Source: Gymnothorax reevesii (lineage: Eukaryota > Chordata > Actinopteri > Anguilliformes > Muraenidae). Taken from it: DNA of 64,000 nt. Positions 1 through 12,083 of the stretch are shown in pieces; within the stretch, counting starts at the first letter, position 1, and each line of letters opens with the position of its first letter. The stretch is taken from NCBI GenBank assembly GCA_029721435.1, contig CM056577.1:114884219-114948218 (forward strand), in the 5' to 3' direction. Made by a program: the position numbers and the translations under genes. A model generated the notes under the pieces. The model saw only the letters and a program-made list of their open reading frames with translations, ran no database searches and had not been told where the DNA came from.

Positions 1-50
1 AGTCTAGAGGGGACTGAGTCTGAGGTAGTTGCCGCCCGGCTCTGGAACAG
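1..50 (+). mobile_element. L2-type LINE, upstream piece of a split copy
   Basis: Frame 2 reads a stretch ending AARLWNS, the motif that precedes the end of the reverse transcriptase ORF in fish L2/CR1-like LINEs. The frame stops at position 50 at an LTR and resumes at 2282 with the expected next residues (SLP, then HIRSA). This is therefore the left half of one LINE copy broken by a later insertion. The element runs off the left edge of the window. The L2 rather than CR1 assignment is from memory of the family tail. Confidence 0.72.
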
Positions 51-567
51 TGTTATGGTTCTGCGTTTTGCTGCCATGTTCATGTGTTCATTGCTATGCC
101 TTTTCTCTATTCATTTACTTATTATACATATTATATGTATAATACTTATTATACATCCTGGTTTTCTGTTCCTGCCATTTCAGTATTCATTGCACTTGTC
201 ACCCCTGTCTTGTGATCTAGTTGGTTCAGTCCGCCTCCCCAGTCTGCCTGCTTACATGCTTCAGCTGATTTCAGTGGTTTCTGGTGTTTCATATTATTAC
301 TTCAATTCTCGTTTACTTCCTTCGCCTTGCTTTCTTTGATTACTAATAATACTAGCATTCATATTTTGTACCATAGTTTACTGACCTAACTAATCCCATG
401 TACATATTACTAACTTACTAATGAACACTTGGGTTAATTTGTAAAGTTCCACCGCTACTAATTACTACTAATGAAATCTCAGCTCTTGCCCTGTTCTAGT
501 CTCCACCTCTTGCTTTAATTTCTCTGCCTCTCCCTGTGTTTCCGCGAGATCTCTCACACGTGCTTAA

Positions 568-791
568 TTACCCACGCCCGAAGAGACAGCGTGGGTATAC
601 AGTTTAGCACCGTCTGTCTGTCTGCGTGTGTGTGTGTGCGTGTGCGTGCATGTCTGTCCGCGCGACAGCTCAGCCACCACTGAAGCTGGGGTGACCAAAC
701 TTGGTGGGGTAGATGATCCTAGGGTACCCTGTCCAAATTTGTATTTGAGGTCGAAAGGTCAAAGGTCAAGGTCAACAAGAGGCATGGGTTA
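568..791. mobile_element. MITE-like repeat with CTGT/GTGC tract, inside the LTR
   Basis: The ends are imperfect inverted repeats: TTACCCACGCC at 568-578 and the complement of TAACCCATGCC at 781-791 (9 of 11). The left end also folds on itself (TACCCACGC with GCGTGGGTA, 569-597). A (CTGT)n/(GT)n tract follows, then a block with AGGTCAAAGGTCAAGGTCAA. Organisation resembles the cleaner element at 34923-35125. No convincing target duplication was found, so exact ends are uncertain. Confidence 0.45.
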
Positions 792-1224
792 GCATCTCTA
801 TAGACTGCGCATCATCTAGCTGCTTTCCTGTACTCATTGTCTGTGCACTTAGAACTCCTTTACCAGAGCTGTTTATCTGTCATAGGATCTCTGTGTGGAT
901 CCTTTCCGTGTCTTGGCTTTTGCCAATTGTTGTGGTTTAGCACTTCCTCATGTGTACCTTCCTCTGTAATTAGTTCTTATCCAATTCACCTGTTCCCTGC
1001 ATAGCACGTGACTTCCCTCTAGTCTACTTACAGTCTTCATTGCAGTTCATTTTCTATCAGAATGATGATCAATACTCATTTGTGCAGAGCTCCTCGTATG
1101 CCTTTGGTTTATTGCTTCTTCATGAATGTTTTGTCCGACCTCATGATTGCCTTGCCCTATCATTCCTGTTTTGTCTTTTTGGATTTTGACCACTTTTTTG
1201 TAAAACCACAATTTCTGTTTTGGA

Positions 1225-2046
1225 TAGTGTTGGCGAGATGAAGCTTCATGAAGCGTTGAAGCTTTCCAGCCAGATGTGTTGAAGTGTGGTTCATTTCTTG
1301 AAGTTTCGAATGCACTCTAGAGATCCCTATTGGTCAAAAAAAAACAAAAAACAAAACACATACGAATTGTGCTTCGTAGGAAATGATAGGCGAGCATAAG
1401 CCTACGGGCTGAAAGTGTCAAAATCAATAAATGCGAAATGAAGTCAAGTATTTTGACTACATGTTATCTAATAATGAAACTAAAAGATACTTTCGGCGAC
1501 TGGACACTGAATGTGCTTGTGAAACAAAGAGATTTGTATTTTTGTTCAAAAATAATAATCATTTCCCCCAATAATAAAATGGAAAAACGATCAAAATAAA
1601 GGAATTTATTATGTATAGGAAATTATTTGAAATGGCTTGAAAATATGACATCACATAATAATATAACAATTTGCCACTCTGAGCAACCTTATTCGGTGAA
1701 ATCAAATCAAAGTATTCCCGAACGGATGAAAACTTTCCCTTTCTTGCCGGTTCCATCGCACGCAATAATAAACTCGCACACGGCACAAAAGTGCAAACCG
1801 CACTGACAAACTTAAGCTACTAACAACCACCCACAAGCTGCGGAAGAAAAATGGGACATTTTATAGTCGAACAACTCGCCGAAAGTGAACCCCCTTCTTG
1901 AAGCAGCATCCCAAATAAGGCTTTGAACGTTATGGTTGACGTCATTTCGCCGAGACGATACAAGCCTAGACACGGAGCTCCGTGAGGAAGTGCTTCACAT
2001 TTTTGATACACACTCCGAAGCCTTGGTATCGAGCGTAACATCACTA
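1225..2046 (-). mobile_element. Internally deleted hAT DNA transposon nested in the LTR
   Basis: The 822-bp insert is flanked by an exact 8-bp direct repeat GTTTTGGA (1217-1224 and 2047-2054), the hAT target size. Its ends are inverted: TAGTGTTGGCG at the left and TAGTGATGTTACGC on the complement at the right, both starting TAGTG. The minus strand carries the start of a BED-finger transposase (next entry), after which the ORF is lost. The copy is therefore a deletion derivative that cannot encode its own transposase. It is younger than the LTR it interrupts. Confidence 0.82.
1680..1756 (-). pseudogene. hAT transposase N-terminus (start of BED zinc finger), truncated
   Basis: Starting from the ATG at 1756 on the minus strand the frame reads MEPARKGKFSSVREYFDLI, then SPNKV. 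This is the usual opening of fish hAT/ZBED transposases (basic start, V-x-E-Y/H-F-D, SPNKV). The zinc-binding Cys/Cys/His/His residues that should follow are absent, because the sequence diverges after the SPNKV motif. The catalytic domain is missing entirely. Confidence 0.65.
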
Positions 2047-2281
2047 GTTTTGGATGTGGTGTATCCCTTCTGGATTCTGACTTTGATTTTTGGCTGTTTA
2101 TGTATCGCTGCACATCTGCCTTACTGGTTCTGACCCCTGTCTGCCTTTTCAACCTCGCTTTTTGGATACTGTTTTGGGCTCGGCAGTTCCTGTGTTTTCG
2201 GGACCCGACCCATTTTGCAATAAAAGCTTAAGATTTTTGCAATTCCTGTTCTCGCGCGTGGTTCCTGAACGCACCGTCACA

Positions 2282-2560
2282 AACAGCCTGCCCCGACACA
2301 TTAGATCTGCCTGGACCCTGGAGATTTTCGAGTCTTCTTTGAGGACTCACCTTTTTCTCCAAGCATTTAACTCAAGTTGAGCTGAACTCCCAATAACTTT
2401 TTAATCGTAATTCTTGTATTGCCCTATATGTTTGTATAGCATTTTATTGCATTGTATTTGTGCGTAATGTTTCCCTTTTCCTTACTGACCTGTGCAGCAC
2501 TTCAGTCAACCTGGGTTGTTTTAAATTTGCTTTATAAAGTTTGAGTTGATCAAGTCCACC
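2282..2560 (+). mobile_element. L2-type LINE 3' end, downstream piece of the split copy
   Basis: The frame reads SLPRHIRSAWTLEIFESSL then RTHLF, the conserved C-terminus of L2-like LINE ORF2. It is followed by a short 3' UTR ending in a GCACTT...TTTAAATTTGCTTTATAAAGTTTGAGTTGA-type tail typical of fish L2. It continues the piece at 1-50. Only the last roughly 50 codons and the 3' UTR are in the window, and the copy is non-functional. Confidence 0.8.
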
Positions 2561-4555
2561 GTGTGGAGTTTTCCCCCATTCTTCCATCATGCAAGTCTTC
2601 AGCTGCATCATTGTATCAGGCTTTTGTAGTTATATATATATTGGTACGTCATGCACCATCTACGATGCACCACAACTGGAGACAGACTGGGACAATTTGG
2701 CACCTGCACTCAGTGTTTACACAGCCATGCACTTGGAATCAATGCAGAATGTGAGTTAGCATGGTCTGAATGAAGGGAAATCCCTGGATAAGCAGCATAT
2801 GTTCCTCAAAAAATTCCAACACATCTTTCTGCATGTGCACCGCCGTATATTGTGAAAAATGCTAGATTTTGGACTAGACAATAACAACAGCTTGGTTTGT
2901 CTTTGTCCTCATTGTCCACAGATTTTTTTTTTTCCCTATCCAAAACCGCTTGAATTGTTGACTCTGCTGAATGCACAACTCAACTCTGCTACTGTCAATG
3001 TCGGATGATGATGAGCTCAGAGAAGTCAATGGCACATTTAGGCAGTGTTGATGTATGGCTTTGGATGAAAAAGCTTTAACTTGCTATTGTGGAAGTAGCA
3101 GCAAATGATGTTTTTAGGCAAACATTTACCAAACCTTTTCCAAGCCAAAGTCATTATATCCCCTGCATGATGGCTTTTAAGGCAGTGATGCCTGAGGAAT
3201 CTGAGATCATGCATTTTATTATGTGGCTTTTGGCTTTTGCCAGAGATTCTAAATCTTTATCTTTCAATTAAATTATGCGCTGCAGAGGGTGACATGCCCC
3301 AATTCCCCCCGATTCGTCTTTGGGGACCAATATTCTGAAATTGATGGACTATAAGCTGATACTTCTGTTGTTGAATTGGTAACCCTGTACTCATTTTGTG
3401 GTCAAGAGGCTCTTTTTTTTTTTGGAGACTCCTTTCATACTATGATGGCATGATTCGCTCACATGTCCAATATCACCCGTTATTCAGAATTTCCTATGGA
3501 ACATCAGGTTAGCTGTGGGGGCAGTGTCACCAGGGGGGAGTAACATGATGTAGACGTCATTGTTTTACTAATGTTCCGCGTTTTAAGCAGCAAAATATTC
3601 CTACAAAATGGGGGACAGACTTATAAAAAAAAATCTTCATTATATATTTTACTTCTGGTCATGTGACACAGCCTATGAGGCCATTCTTGTTTGATCGGGT
3701 TATTGGGCGCTATGTGAATGAGTTCAGAATATTGAAGACACATACTATTCAAAATTTGTTAATCTGACAGGTTGCTGTACCTATGAGAGCAAGAACAGGT
3801 TGAAGAAAGGCCATAAAATGTGCCGGCTCCCTGCTGATCCACAAATGACTCAATTTTGGGCTATCAAAGACTCATCATGTCATTGTTTCTTTGTGAGGCA
3901 AGTCCCTCCTCTAGCCAAATCTTTTAATTGGCGGCATTGACGAAAACCCTCAAGCTCAAATTTTTCATTAATAAGTTGAAAGTCAGAAAAGGCTTTTTTT
4001 ACACTATAGGACAATGTCGCATAAATAATCTATATCTGCTGGTTGCGTCGCTGGACTTAAGCTACATCACACTTATATAAAGAGAAATATTCAAACCTAG
4101 GACCCCTTTTTTATGGCCTCAGAATTACATCAAATGTAAAATATCTTCATTTTTTTACATTTCACTGTAATTCAGCAGGACATGCATTATTTGGGATATT
4201 TGGAAACCTTGGGATCTCCACTAGAATTTAAAACAGACCTGATGTTCCACAGATTTGAATACAGCAACTGCATTTAACGGAGGTTCTATGGGGTTGAATA
4301 AATTAAATAAAACAAATTTTTTCCACCTAATTAAGGTCACCTAAAAAATCAGCATCAGCTTAAATTTCTCTTCTCTCGTGTCCTGGCATTTCTCCCTGTC
4401 ATCTTGTCGATTCAGTTGCCTAGTTGGTTGATTGACTCTCTATAAAGGGAATTTAGTGTAGAATCAGAAGACTGTAGCTGGAATTTAGGAAGAAGTTAAC
4501 AATGTATGCTATCAGTGTTGGTAATTTCTAAAGAAATTACTCAGCAGTTAGTCCA
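2561..4555. other. Intron 3 sequence with no recognised feature
   Basis: I see no coding exon, terminal repeat pair or long tandem repeat here. Short A- or T-runs are the only low-complexity sequence. Open frames are short and do not resemble known proteins. Confidence 0.5.
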
Positions 4556-4559
4556 TCTA

Positions 4560-5115
4560 CTGAGATTTACTAAACAACAAGTTCAAGTGCAGTCTGGTCG
4601 AGCAGCAGGCCAATAATCCAAAGCACGCAAGGAAGTCCGCCACTGAATTGCTCAAAATAAATAAAATTACGGTATTGGAGTGGTCTAGTCAAAGTCCTGA
4701 CTTGAATCCAATTAAGACGCTGAGGCATGATCTTAAACAGACAGTTCCTGCTCAAAAACCCTCCACTGTGTCTGAATGAAGACAATTCTGCAAAGCAGAG
4801 TGAGCCAAAATTCCACCAAAGTGATATAAAAGACTCATTGCCAGTCATCACAAATGTTAGATTACAGTTCTTGATTCCAAGGGCGGTGCAAACAAATACT
4901 AGGTTTAGCGGGGCTACTTTTTTTGAAGTGGGTGATATAGGTTTTGAAAATTTCTGCAAAATAAATAACAGCTAGATTTTGTGTCTACTCACATTGTCTT
5001 AGCCTTATTTTAAAATTACTCTAATAATCTGAAACACTTAAATTTGTCAAATAAGCCAAAATAATAATTAAAAAAATTTGGAAGGGGCAAATACTTTTTC
5101 ACAGAACTATACACG
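4560..5115 (+). mobile_element. Tc1-like transposon relic, 3' part
   Basis: The plus strand decodes, across several stops, to the C-terminal part of a Tc1 transposase: LEWSSQSPDLNPIKTLRHDL at about 4670-4735, containing the S-P-D-L-N-P-I signature, followed by a KPSTVSE-like helix. It ends in a GGGGCAAATACTTTTTCACA terminal repeat at about 5085-5105. The 5' half and left terminal repeat are not recognisable. Confidence 0.72.
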
Positions 5116-5153
5116 ATATTGTAAGGATGGCAATAATACAAATGAATTATTGA

Positions 5154-5381
5154 GTTTCCAAAGGGCCCAACTCCAATGAATTAGAGGTCTGCATATCCTA
5201 TAACAAAAGGGGCAGGGAACTTTCTTGTAATTTCAGCCGAAGATATCCCAATGACACTCTTGTAAAGAAATAAACTAAAAATATATGGGTCATAACACGA
5301 GCAAAAAAAAAAAAAAAAAAAAAAATCAATTTTATCCTTTGTTGAAAAAGAGTGATCCTTGGAGTTGGGCCCTTTGGAAAC
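5154..5381. repeat. Perfect 23-bp inverted repeat around a poly-A tract
   Basis: Positions 5154-5176 and 5359-5381 are exact reverse complements, with the core CCAAAGGGCCCAACTCC. The 182-bp spacer contains an uninterrupted A run at 5303-5325. The arrangement resembles a small terminal-inverted-repeat element or a fold-back duplication next to the Tc1 relic. I found no target duplication. Confidence 0.5.
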
Positions 5382-5959
5382 GCAAGGATTCAAATAATTA
5401 ATTTTTCCTAAACTTTCACTGAATTCCATTTGTTGGAGCTATAGCATTTTCTCAGGTGTATAATTTATATCAAGATGGTACAACAAGATATTTTCAGCGT
5501 TAAAAAGAGTGTATTTAAAATGAGAGAAATCATCCACATGTTCATTCCTGACCATCGTTAAAGGGGGCGGCGTTGGTGGCTTATTATTTGATTATTCGAT
5601 TATTTTCTTCATTCCAGCTGCAAGGAGTCGCAATAGAAAAACTTTTTTTTTTCACCGTTTCCACCAGATATATGTGGCTTGTACAAATGCTTTTTTACTT
5701 TTATTAATTTTTTTTTTTGCGTCCTGAAATGTTTGCTTGCACTTGCAGCAATGTGCAACATCTGTGTTTGGAAACAGTGGCCAACTGTTGTTTTCTTTTT
5801 TAATATGACTAAAATGTTCAACCGCTGCACTGAAGCCATTTGATTATGGATAGATTCCAAATAAATTATATTGAGATAAAAGTATGAAATACGATATGCT
5901 ATTTTATACTGCTGCCAGTCTATGTAAGTGAATGGGAGCATCTGATCAAAGCCCATCGT

Positions 5960-6560
5960 GAACTAATGCCAGGATATCTGCGCTTCGGAAAGACACGTCT
6001 TGTCATTTACATTCATGAGAAACAGAAAGTACACCCTCTTTAAGACCTATAGTGTTACAGATCAGAACATAAAAAATAGGACCAAGGGTCCCGTAGCTTG
6101 ACCTTGGAGTGAATTTGCAGGGACTTCTACTCCTGGGAGGATTGGCAACTGTCGGGAATGTTTCCCATGTGTGAATAATCTTCCTCACTGTAGAATGTTG
6201 GACTTCAAATTGTTTGAGATATGGCCTTCTAACCCTTCCCTGATTGATGGGCAGCAACGATTGCTTCTCCAAGATGACTGCTGATGTCTTTTCCACTTGG
6301 CAGTGCTCGAGACCAGCAAAGTGCCAAAACCTTTACTTTAATAGAGCGGGTCACACTTGATGATGATCAATAAATCAAGTGCATTTGATCAGCAACACCT
6401 GGCTGCAAATGACCTTTTTACTTCCAATGGAAGCCGTAAGGGGGTACTTCATTTGTCACACATGGCTTCTGCATTTCGGCTGAATTTTTTATAAAATAAA
6501 TAATGCCACGGTGGAATCTACTGTATGTTGTTTCACATCCGAGGTTATCCGCGGCATGGC
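5960..6560 (-). mobile_element. Tc1-like transposon relic, 5' part
   Basis: The minus strand from about 6250 to 6090 decodes to the helix-turn-helix N-terminus of a Tc1 transposase: LKQFEVQHSTVRKIIHTWE, then a PPRSRSPCKFTPRS linker. Upstream, to about 6560, is AT-rich sequence typical of the transposase 5' flank and terminal-repeat region. The catalytic half is absent. Confidence 0.68.
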
Positions 6561-6564
6561 TCAG

Positions 6565-9500
6565 AAGCTAGAGCGTAAAAGTAATCAGTCAGAGACAATG
6601 TTGAATTTCTGCACCTCTAGCACATAAAAAGGCATTTTGAGTAAGCCTTCTCTCCCCATTTCAACAAGGAATAGCAGTCAATAAGTAAGATTCATTCTTG
6701 CATATTGTCTGGCAGTTATAGATCAAGAACAAGTATGGGAACGAGTGGTGTTCAATTTCTCAAATTATTTGCCTGCTTTAAAAATAATAATAAAAAAAAT
6801 CAGCAATAGAAAAGAAATTCAACTCTGAAACAATAACCATATGGTTTTTGTTATAAATTCATAACAGCTAATGGAAGATGAATAGGTGAGAATTAATTAG
6901 AAGCACTGAGGTGTAAAACAGGGAAGTATTCAGTTGCTTTATTCAGAGTTTCTGTGAAAAAAAAAGTGTTGGAAAAATAGTCACATTGCACAACGTCAAA
7001 GGGTACACGAAAGAACAAATCTGTCCTCATTCAAAATAACAGTGAATACATTTAACCCACATGAAATGGTTGACAGTACTTCCATTAGGGAATTAATGAG
7101 GGTAAGTCTTGTTTTTCATTCTTGCTACAGAGACATTATTTAACTGTGTCAGTTATTGACAAAGTCTTTACTGTGTACACAGAAATCACTGATCCACCAG
7201 GATCTAAATCCATTTCCTGAACCCTTTAGTCGAAGCTGACAAAAACAAACTGCCACGGCGCTCACAACACTGATGCATTGTGTTTACAAGCAGGTTTAAA
7301 GGAGCAAATTAGTCAGCATTGGTGTTTTAGCGGAGCTTGTTGGAACGTTAGAACCTCACTGTTCTAAATGTTAACAGTGTTTCTCAGTTGCAAAGCAAGA
7401 TTACCACATTAGCTGGATAGTTAAAAAAAAAAACAAAAAAAACAGGAAAAGCCCATTTTTTTTCTACATCCCAGAATTGGGAGCTTTCCAGGATAGCAGG
7501 ATTTGGGAGCAGAGATCCAAAAATCCAGCTTTGTGAAACAGGCCTCAGGTACCTGACAACAAAAATCAAAATAATGATGCTAAAGTCTTTCCAGAGCAGT
7601 AAATCCTGACAGACACACCAATGCACAAACAGTCTAACTGATCTTGGGCCAGATTCAAGAATGTGTTGCCTGTCCATCCTAGTTTTTCACTTATTCAGAG
7701 GAGGGTCAAACAATACGGCTCAAACAGCAACATTTTTAACGATAACGCATGAATAAAGCCGTAATATAATAATCAGAGAGCAATAATTAGGCTTTTTTTC
7801 TCTCGCTCACATGTGACAGAACGGCACCTTTTCTGGCCACTGAGGGGCCTGCAGCCTGCATAGGCCAGTCCCACCTGAAGCATTGCCTTTTAGCGCAATG
7901 AATACGCAGCAGGGCTGGTGAAGTGCAGAGTAAGAGACAGCGCTACCAGGCAACACACACTTCAGGGGACGGCAGTAATTCAAATGCTACAACACAATTG
8001 ATTTAACAAACAGGGATACTGATTGAGCGTTCAGCGCCTTTTTTTGGCAATAAAAACTTGGCCTCTCATTCATTTTTTTTAAAGAGAGGTCAAACAGACG
8101 TGGCGTGAATACTATTGCCTCGTAAAGGCGGTGTGTTGAATCCTACTCAATGGTAGATAGACAGACGACTGCCCAGATACAGCTCAGAACAAAGACTTGA
8201 GGCCATGCACAAGGGTTTTTGATTGACAGGTCCAAAGAGACTCTTCAGAGAAGCGCGTTTGACACTTGCGACCACTCACTGCCCACTATCGCTCTTGCTG
8301 TAGCGAGACTGCGACAAAAGCCAATTAATATTAAACAATACAATCTTTTGAGTGCCATGAGTCTGCAGGGAACACTCCCACACTTTATTGAACTGCTTTT
8401 CTCAGTTTAGGCTTTTAGGTTTATTAATATGTTTGTTTATTTCTGAAGGCTGGAAACTATAGGCAGAGAGGAAGAAAACGCAGAGATTTTGCTTTCTGGA
8501 ACGATTATACAAGCTTTTTCTTTTTTCCCCCCATCTACCTTTGAATGTTCAAAATGAATTCTGTTCTGAACGCCCCTCCGGAGGACAGACTCCAGGTTGA
8601 GGATACTGACTCAAAGATAAACAACAAATAATGAGTAATGAAATATCTGGACGGATTAGCGGCAGCGTGAAACGCCGCCACGGGGCTCCCGGCACAGACT
8701 CAAACATGGAGCTTATTTTTTTAGACCTACAGGAGGCCTCCAAATCCCCTTCCTCAGAACGACCTTCAGCCTCCACTTCAAAAGCTGCATCACTCCGAGC
8801 CTAAGAACATACTTTCAATGTCTTTGATGGTATCTATGACAACCTTCATAAACGTAACTACTTTATTCCTTATTTAACCATTCTTACATTAGAATAGACA
8901 TTCCTCAGTATTAACCCATTGCTAAGGCAGAACATTTAAAAATATAGTGGCTCGAGTTGTAGGATGATTTTCATGCTACGTTTTGTTTTTTTTATTTATT
9001 TATTTTTTGAGAGCATACTACACAATATGACATGTTTTACCATGCACAAAACAAATGTTTCAATCATTTTAAGCACCTTTGAAAATATTGCGAAACAAGC
9101 AGAGATGTAGGATGGCTACAGAGCTGTTAGTTGTAAGGCATGTTTGGAGGTATCTAACACCTTTGTCCTCCAGTAGTATTACATTCACCTGGCAAAGGCT
9201 GGTAAAGTGCTTCAAAGAAGGTTTTTTAGATCCAGAAGGCCACACATCTTAACCAGACGCGTCTGTACCATACAAAACAAACATCAGTAACACATAATCC
9301 ACGCTTAACAGGCTCATTTCAGAGAACCATTTGTATTCTGCACTTCTAGTCTCTACTTCAACATTAACATCTGCATAATCAGCTAAATGGCAGCTATAAC
9401 TTGGCATGCCTACACTTATAGCCACGCACCTGACGGCAGTCTCTCAATCCCGAAAGAGTCTCTTTTTTAGATTAACAGCAGAATATGAATCAATAACTAT

Positions 9501-10122
9501 AAAGAATTCTTAGTTTTCCCATGTTACCAAAGTAAAAAGTCGTCCTTAAAAAAAACAAATCCGCAATGGTCATTTTAAAGAATCGCCCCTAAAATGTTTG
9601 GAAAGAAAACATTTGTTGTTTTAAAATTCGACATTAGCATAAGGTTTCCAAAGCCATTACAAATTCAAATACCATTCACGATTTATCTATATTTCTGAAC
9701 TAAACGCTCTCTCACCTATTCATAATGCATAAAGCCGTAATATGTTTCAAAATCCATTGTTTGATATGTTTTTCTGCTTCTAATGCTTTAATGGAATTTC
9801 CATTTGGATTGTGTGGAGGTCAGGAGTGAAGCAGCTGTTTGCTACTGAATGAAATTAAACTAATGAATTAAAACAAACATATTTGTCATTCCCATACAAA
9901 CTGTTAGGGGAAAATTTGATACATTATTACATTTTGAAGAAGTAAAAACATCCAAAATGACTTTCTTACTGCCTGAAATATGCACACCTTTCCCAAAGCA
10001 GAATACAAAAACAGGAATACAGTAATTCCCCTTCTTATGCTTTTGTGCAGCTGCAGCAGTTTTTAAAATGAGGCTGTCCTGACTGAAAATTGACTCGTAC
10101 TCAAAGAAATTAATTTTAGGTT
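6565..10122. other. Intron 3 sequence with no recognised feature
   Basis: AT-rich unique-looking sequence. I see no exon matching the expected next ptpru exon, no terminal repeats and no long tandem arrays. Open frames here, for example 8549-8776 on the minus strand, lack any recognisable domain. Confidence 0.45.
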
Positions 10123-10287
10123 GAACAGAGGGGCTCAGGAGACTTCCGGTTGGATTCGATGGAGTAGGCAAGTGTTGAGTCTTGCTCCCGAAACTTTTAC
10201 AATTTTACTGTCTATTATCCCACGTTTTACACGAAATTACCAGCAAGGGGTACACTTTACTGCTCCCGCATATCAAACCACCAAGAT

Positions 10288-11032
10288 ATGGCAACATACT
10301 CAACGAGAAAAAGAACGAGAGACCAACATGCTAGCCCAGACCCTCCCGAGGATGCTAACAGTGAATCCAGCATGGCAACCATAGTCAGCCTCCTAGAGGG
10401 GCACCGACAGGCCCTTTCCGCTGATTTTAAGACAGCCGTTTCAACACTGGATGAAAAGCTGGACCATATACACAAAACGGTCAAAGACCACGCATCGAAG
10501 ATAACCTCTCTTGAATCAAATGCTAACTTGCAAGATGAGCGCCTGTTAGCCTTAGAAACAACATGCGCTACCCTGTCAAAGAGTAATGCTAAGCAGCTGG
10601 CTAAAGTTAGCAATCTCGAGTCCTGCAGCCGGCACAACATTATTAGGCTGATCGGATTACCTGAGTCCGTGGAGGGGCCCAACCCCACCTGCTTTTTACT
10701 CAGAGCTGCTTATGGAGGTGTTCGGTGATGGCTGTCTAGATTTGCCGTCGGAGTGCGACAGAGCTTATCGATCACTGGTGAACCTACCAAAGCCAAGGCA
10801 GAGACTCAGGCCTGTAATCATTCGGCTGCATAGGTACCAAGTGAAGGACAGAATCATCCGCGAAGCCCAGGCCATGAGAGGCAAGCTGCTGTACAGAGGC
10901 TCACCTATCGCCATATATGAAGACTACGCTCTGCAGGTGATGGAACACTGCAGCAGGTACCATGAGGCGAAGGCGGAGCTATACAACCTGGGCTTGAAGC
11001 CTGTTTGTATAGCTGTCATAGTACCTGTTTGA
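10288..11032 (+). pseudogene. L1 ORF1 protein remnant (RNA-binding chaperone)
   Basis: The first frame (10288-10700) starts MATYSTRKRTRDQ and has a heptad-rich stretch at about residues 45-115 suggesting the trimeric coiled coil, then NIIRLIGLPESVEGPNP, the RRM start. A frameshift near 10695 moves it to the frame of 10700-11032, with VFGDGCLDLP, RPVIIRLHRYQVKDRII and a C-terminal domain. This is the usual L1 ORF1p order. In intact elements the protein binds L1 RNA in the cytoplasm; here it is broken. Confidence 0.75.
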
Positions 11033-11089
11033 AGCCAATGATTCAAACTGCGTCGGCCACCTGCCAGCAACGCTGTCTGTAGCCTCCAT

Positions 11090-12083
11090 CTCTTTGCTTT
11101 TGAAGAAGGACAAGGATCCCCCTTATGCAGTAGCTACAGACCAGTCTCGCTTTTAAACGTTGACTGCAAAATACTTGCCAAATTTCTAGCTCTACGCCTC
11201 CAACGTGTGATGTCATCCATCATTTAATCAGACCAGACGGGCTTCATGTCAGGCAGACATTCTTTCTTTAATACTAGGAGATTGTTTGATATAATGTTCT
11301 CCCCGAAGTACTCCCAAAGTTATAGTGGCACTCGATGCGGAGAAAGCCTTTGATAGGGTGGAGTGGGAATACCTGTTTTTTATTTTAGGGAAATTTGGCT
11401 TTCATTCGAAATTCACCTCCTGGATCAAATTGCTATATGCCAACCCCTCTGCATCTGTGAATACCGATGGCCTTCAGTCCCCGTCCATCTCTCTCCAGCA
11501 CGGGACACGCCAGGGCTGACCGCTTTCCCCCTTATTGTTCAACATTGCCATTGAGCCTTTAGCCATCTGGCTCAGGAGCCAGGATACATTTCATGGCATT
11601 AGTCGGTTTGGTCAGGTCCATAAACTGTCCCTTTACGCTGATGACCTCCTCTTATATATCTCAAACCCAACATCTTCCCAACCTCCAATATTGTCAATTC
11701 TTGAACAATTTGGCAGTGTATCAGGGTACAAATTGAATATCCAAAAAAGTGAGTTGTTATGTGTAAACCAATCGGCAAGAGCACTCCCCAAAATTATGCT
11801 CCCTTTTAAAGTTGCTGATGAGGGATTCAAATACTTAGGGATGGGATTCAAATACTTAGGGATAACTGTGACTAGCTCCTTCAAAGATCTATTTTCCAAA
11901 AACTTTCAACTAATACTGGATCAGTGTCAACTAGACATGTCCAGATGGGCTTCCCTGCCTGTATCTCTTGTAGGTCGGGTTAATCTTGTTAAAATGGCCG
12001 TTCTCTCATATTTTTATATCTTTTTCAACACATTCCGTTCTGCATTAATCAACCCTATTTCACCACACTCTATCAGCATCTGA
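11090..12083 (+). pseudogene. L1 ORF2 reverse transcriptase remnant
   Basis: Fragments in two frames match the RT palm and fingers: SSYRPVSLLNVDCKILAK at about 11127, DQTGFMSGR, then LDAEKAFDRVEWEYLF at about 11330 (first catalytic Asp region), HGTRQG, PLSPLLFN, and the catalytic LYADDLLLYI with YADD at 11634-11645. In-frame stops occur at about 11224 and 11518, with a frameshift near 11310. A 21-bp in-frame tandem duplication (GFKYLGM/GFKYLGI) lies at about 11822-11863. Confidence 0.82.

Larger units (their letters stand above)
51..2281 (+). mobile_element. Solo LTR (about 1.4 kb plus later inserts) in an L2 LINE
   Basis: The block begins TGTTATGG and ends GTCACA, so it has TG...CA ends. 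It is flanked on both sides by the 5-bp direct repeat AACAG (46-50 and 2282-2286), the size made by LTR-retrotransposon integrases. A polyadenylation signal AATAAA lies at 2219-2224, about 60 bp before the 3' end, as in an R-U5 region, and sets plus orientation. No gag or pol reading frame is seen, so this is a solo LTR. Removing the hAT insert and its duplicated target leaves about 1.4 kb. The Gypsy-like assignment is only an impression. Confidence 0.72.
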
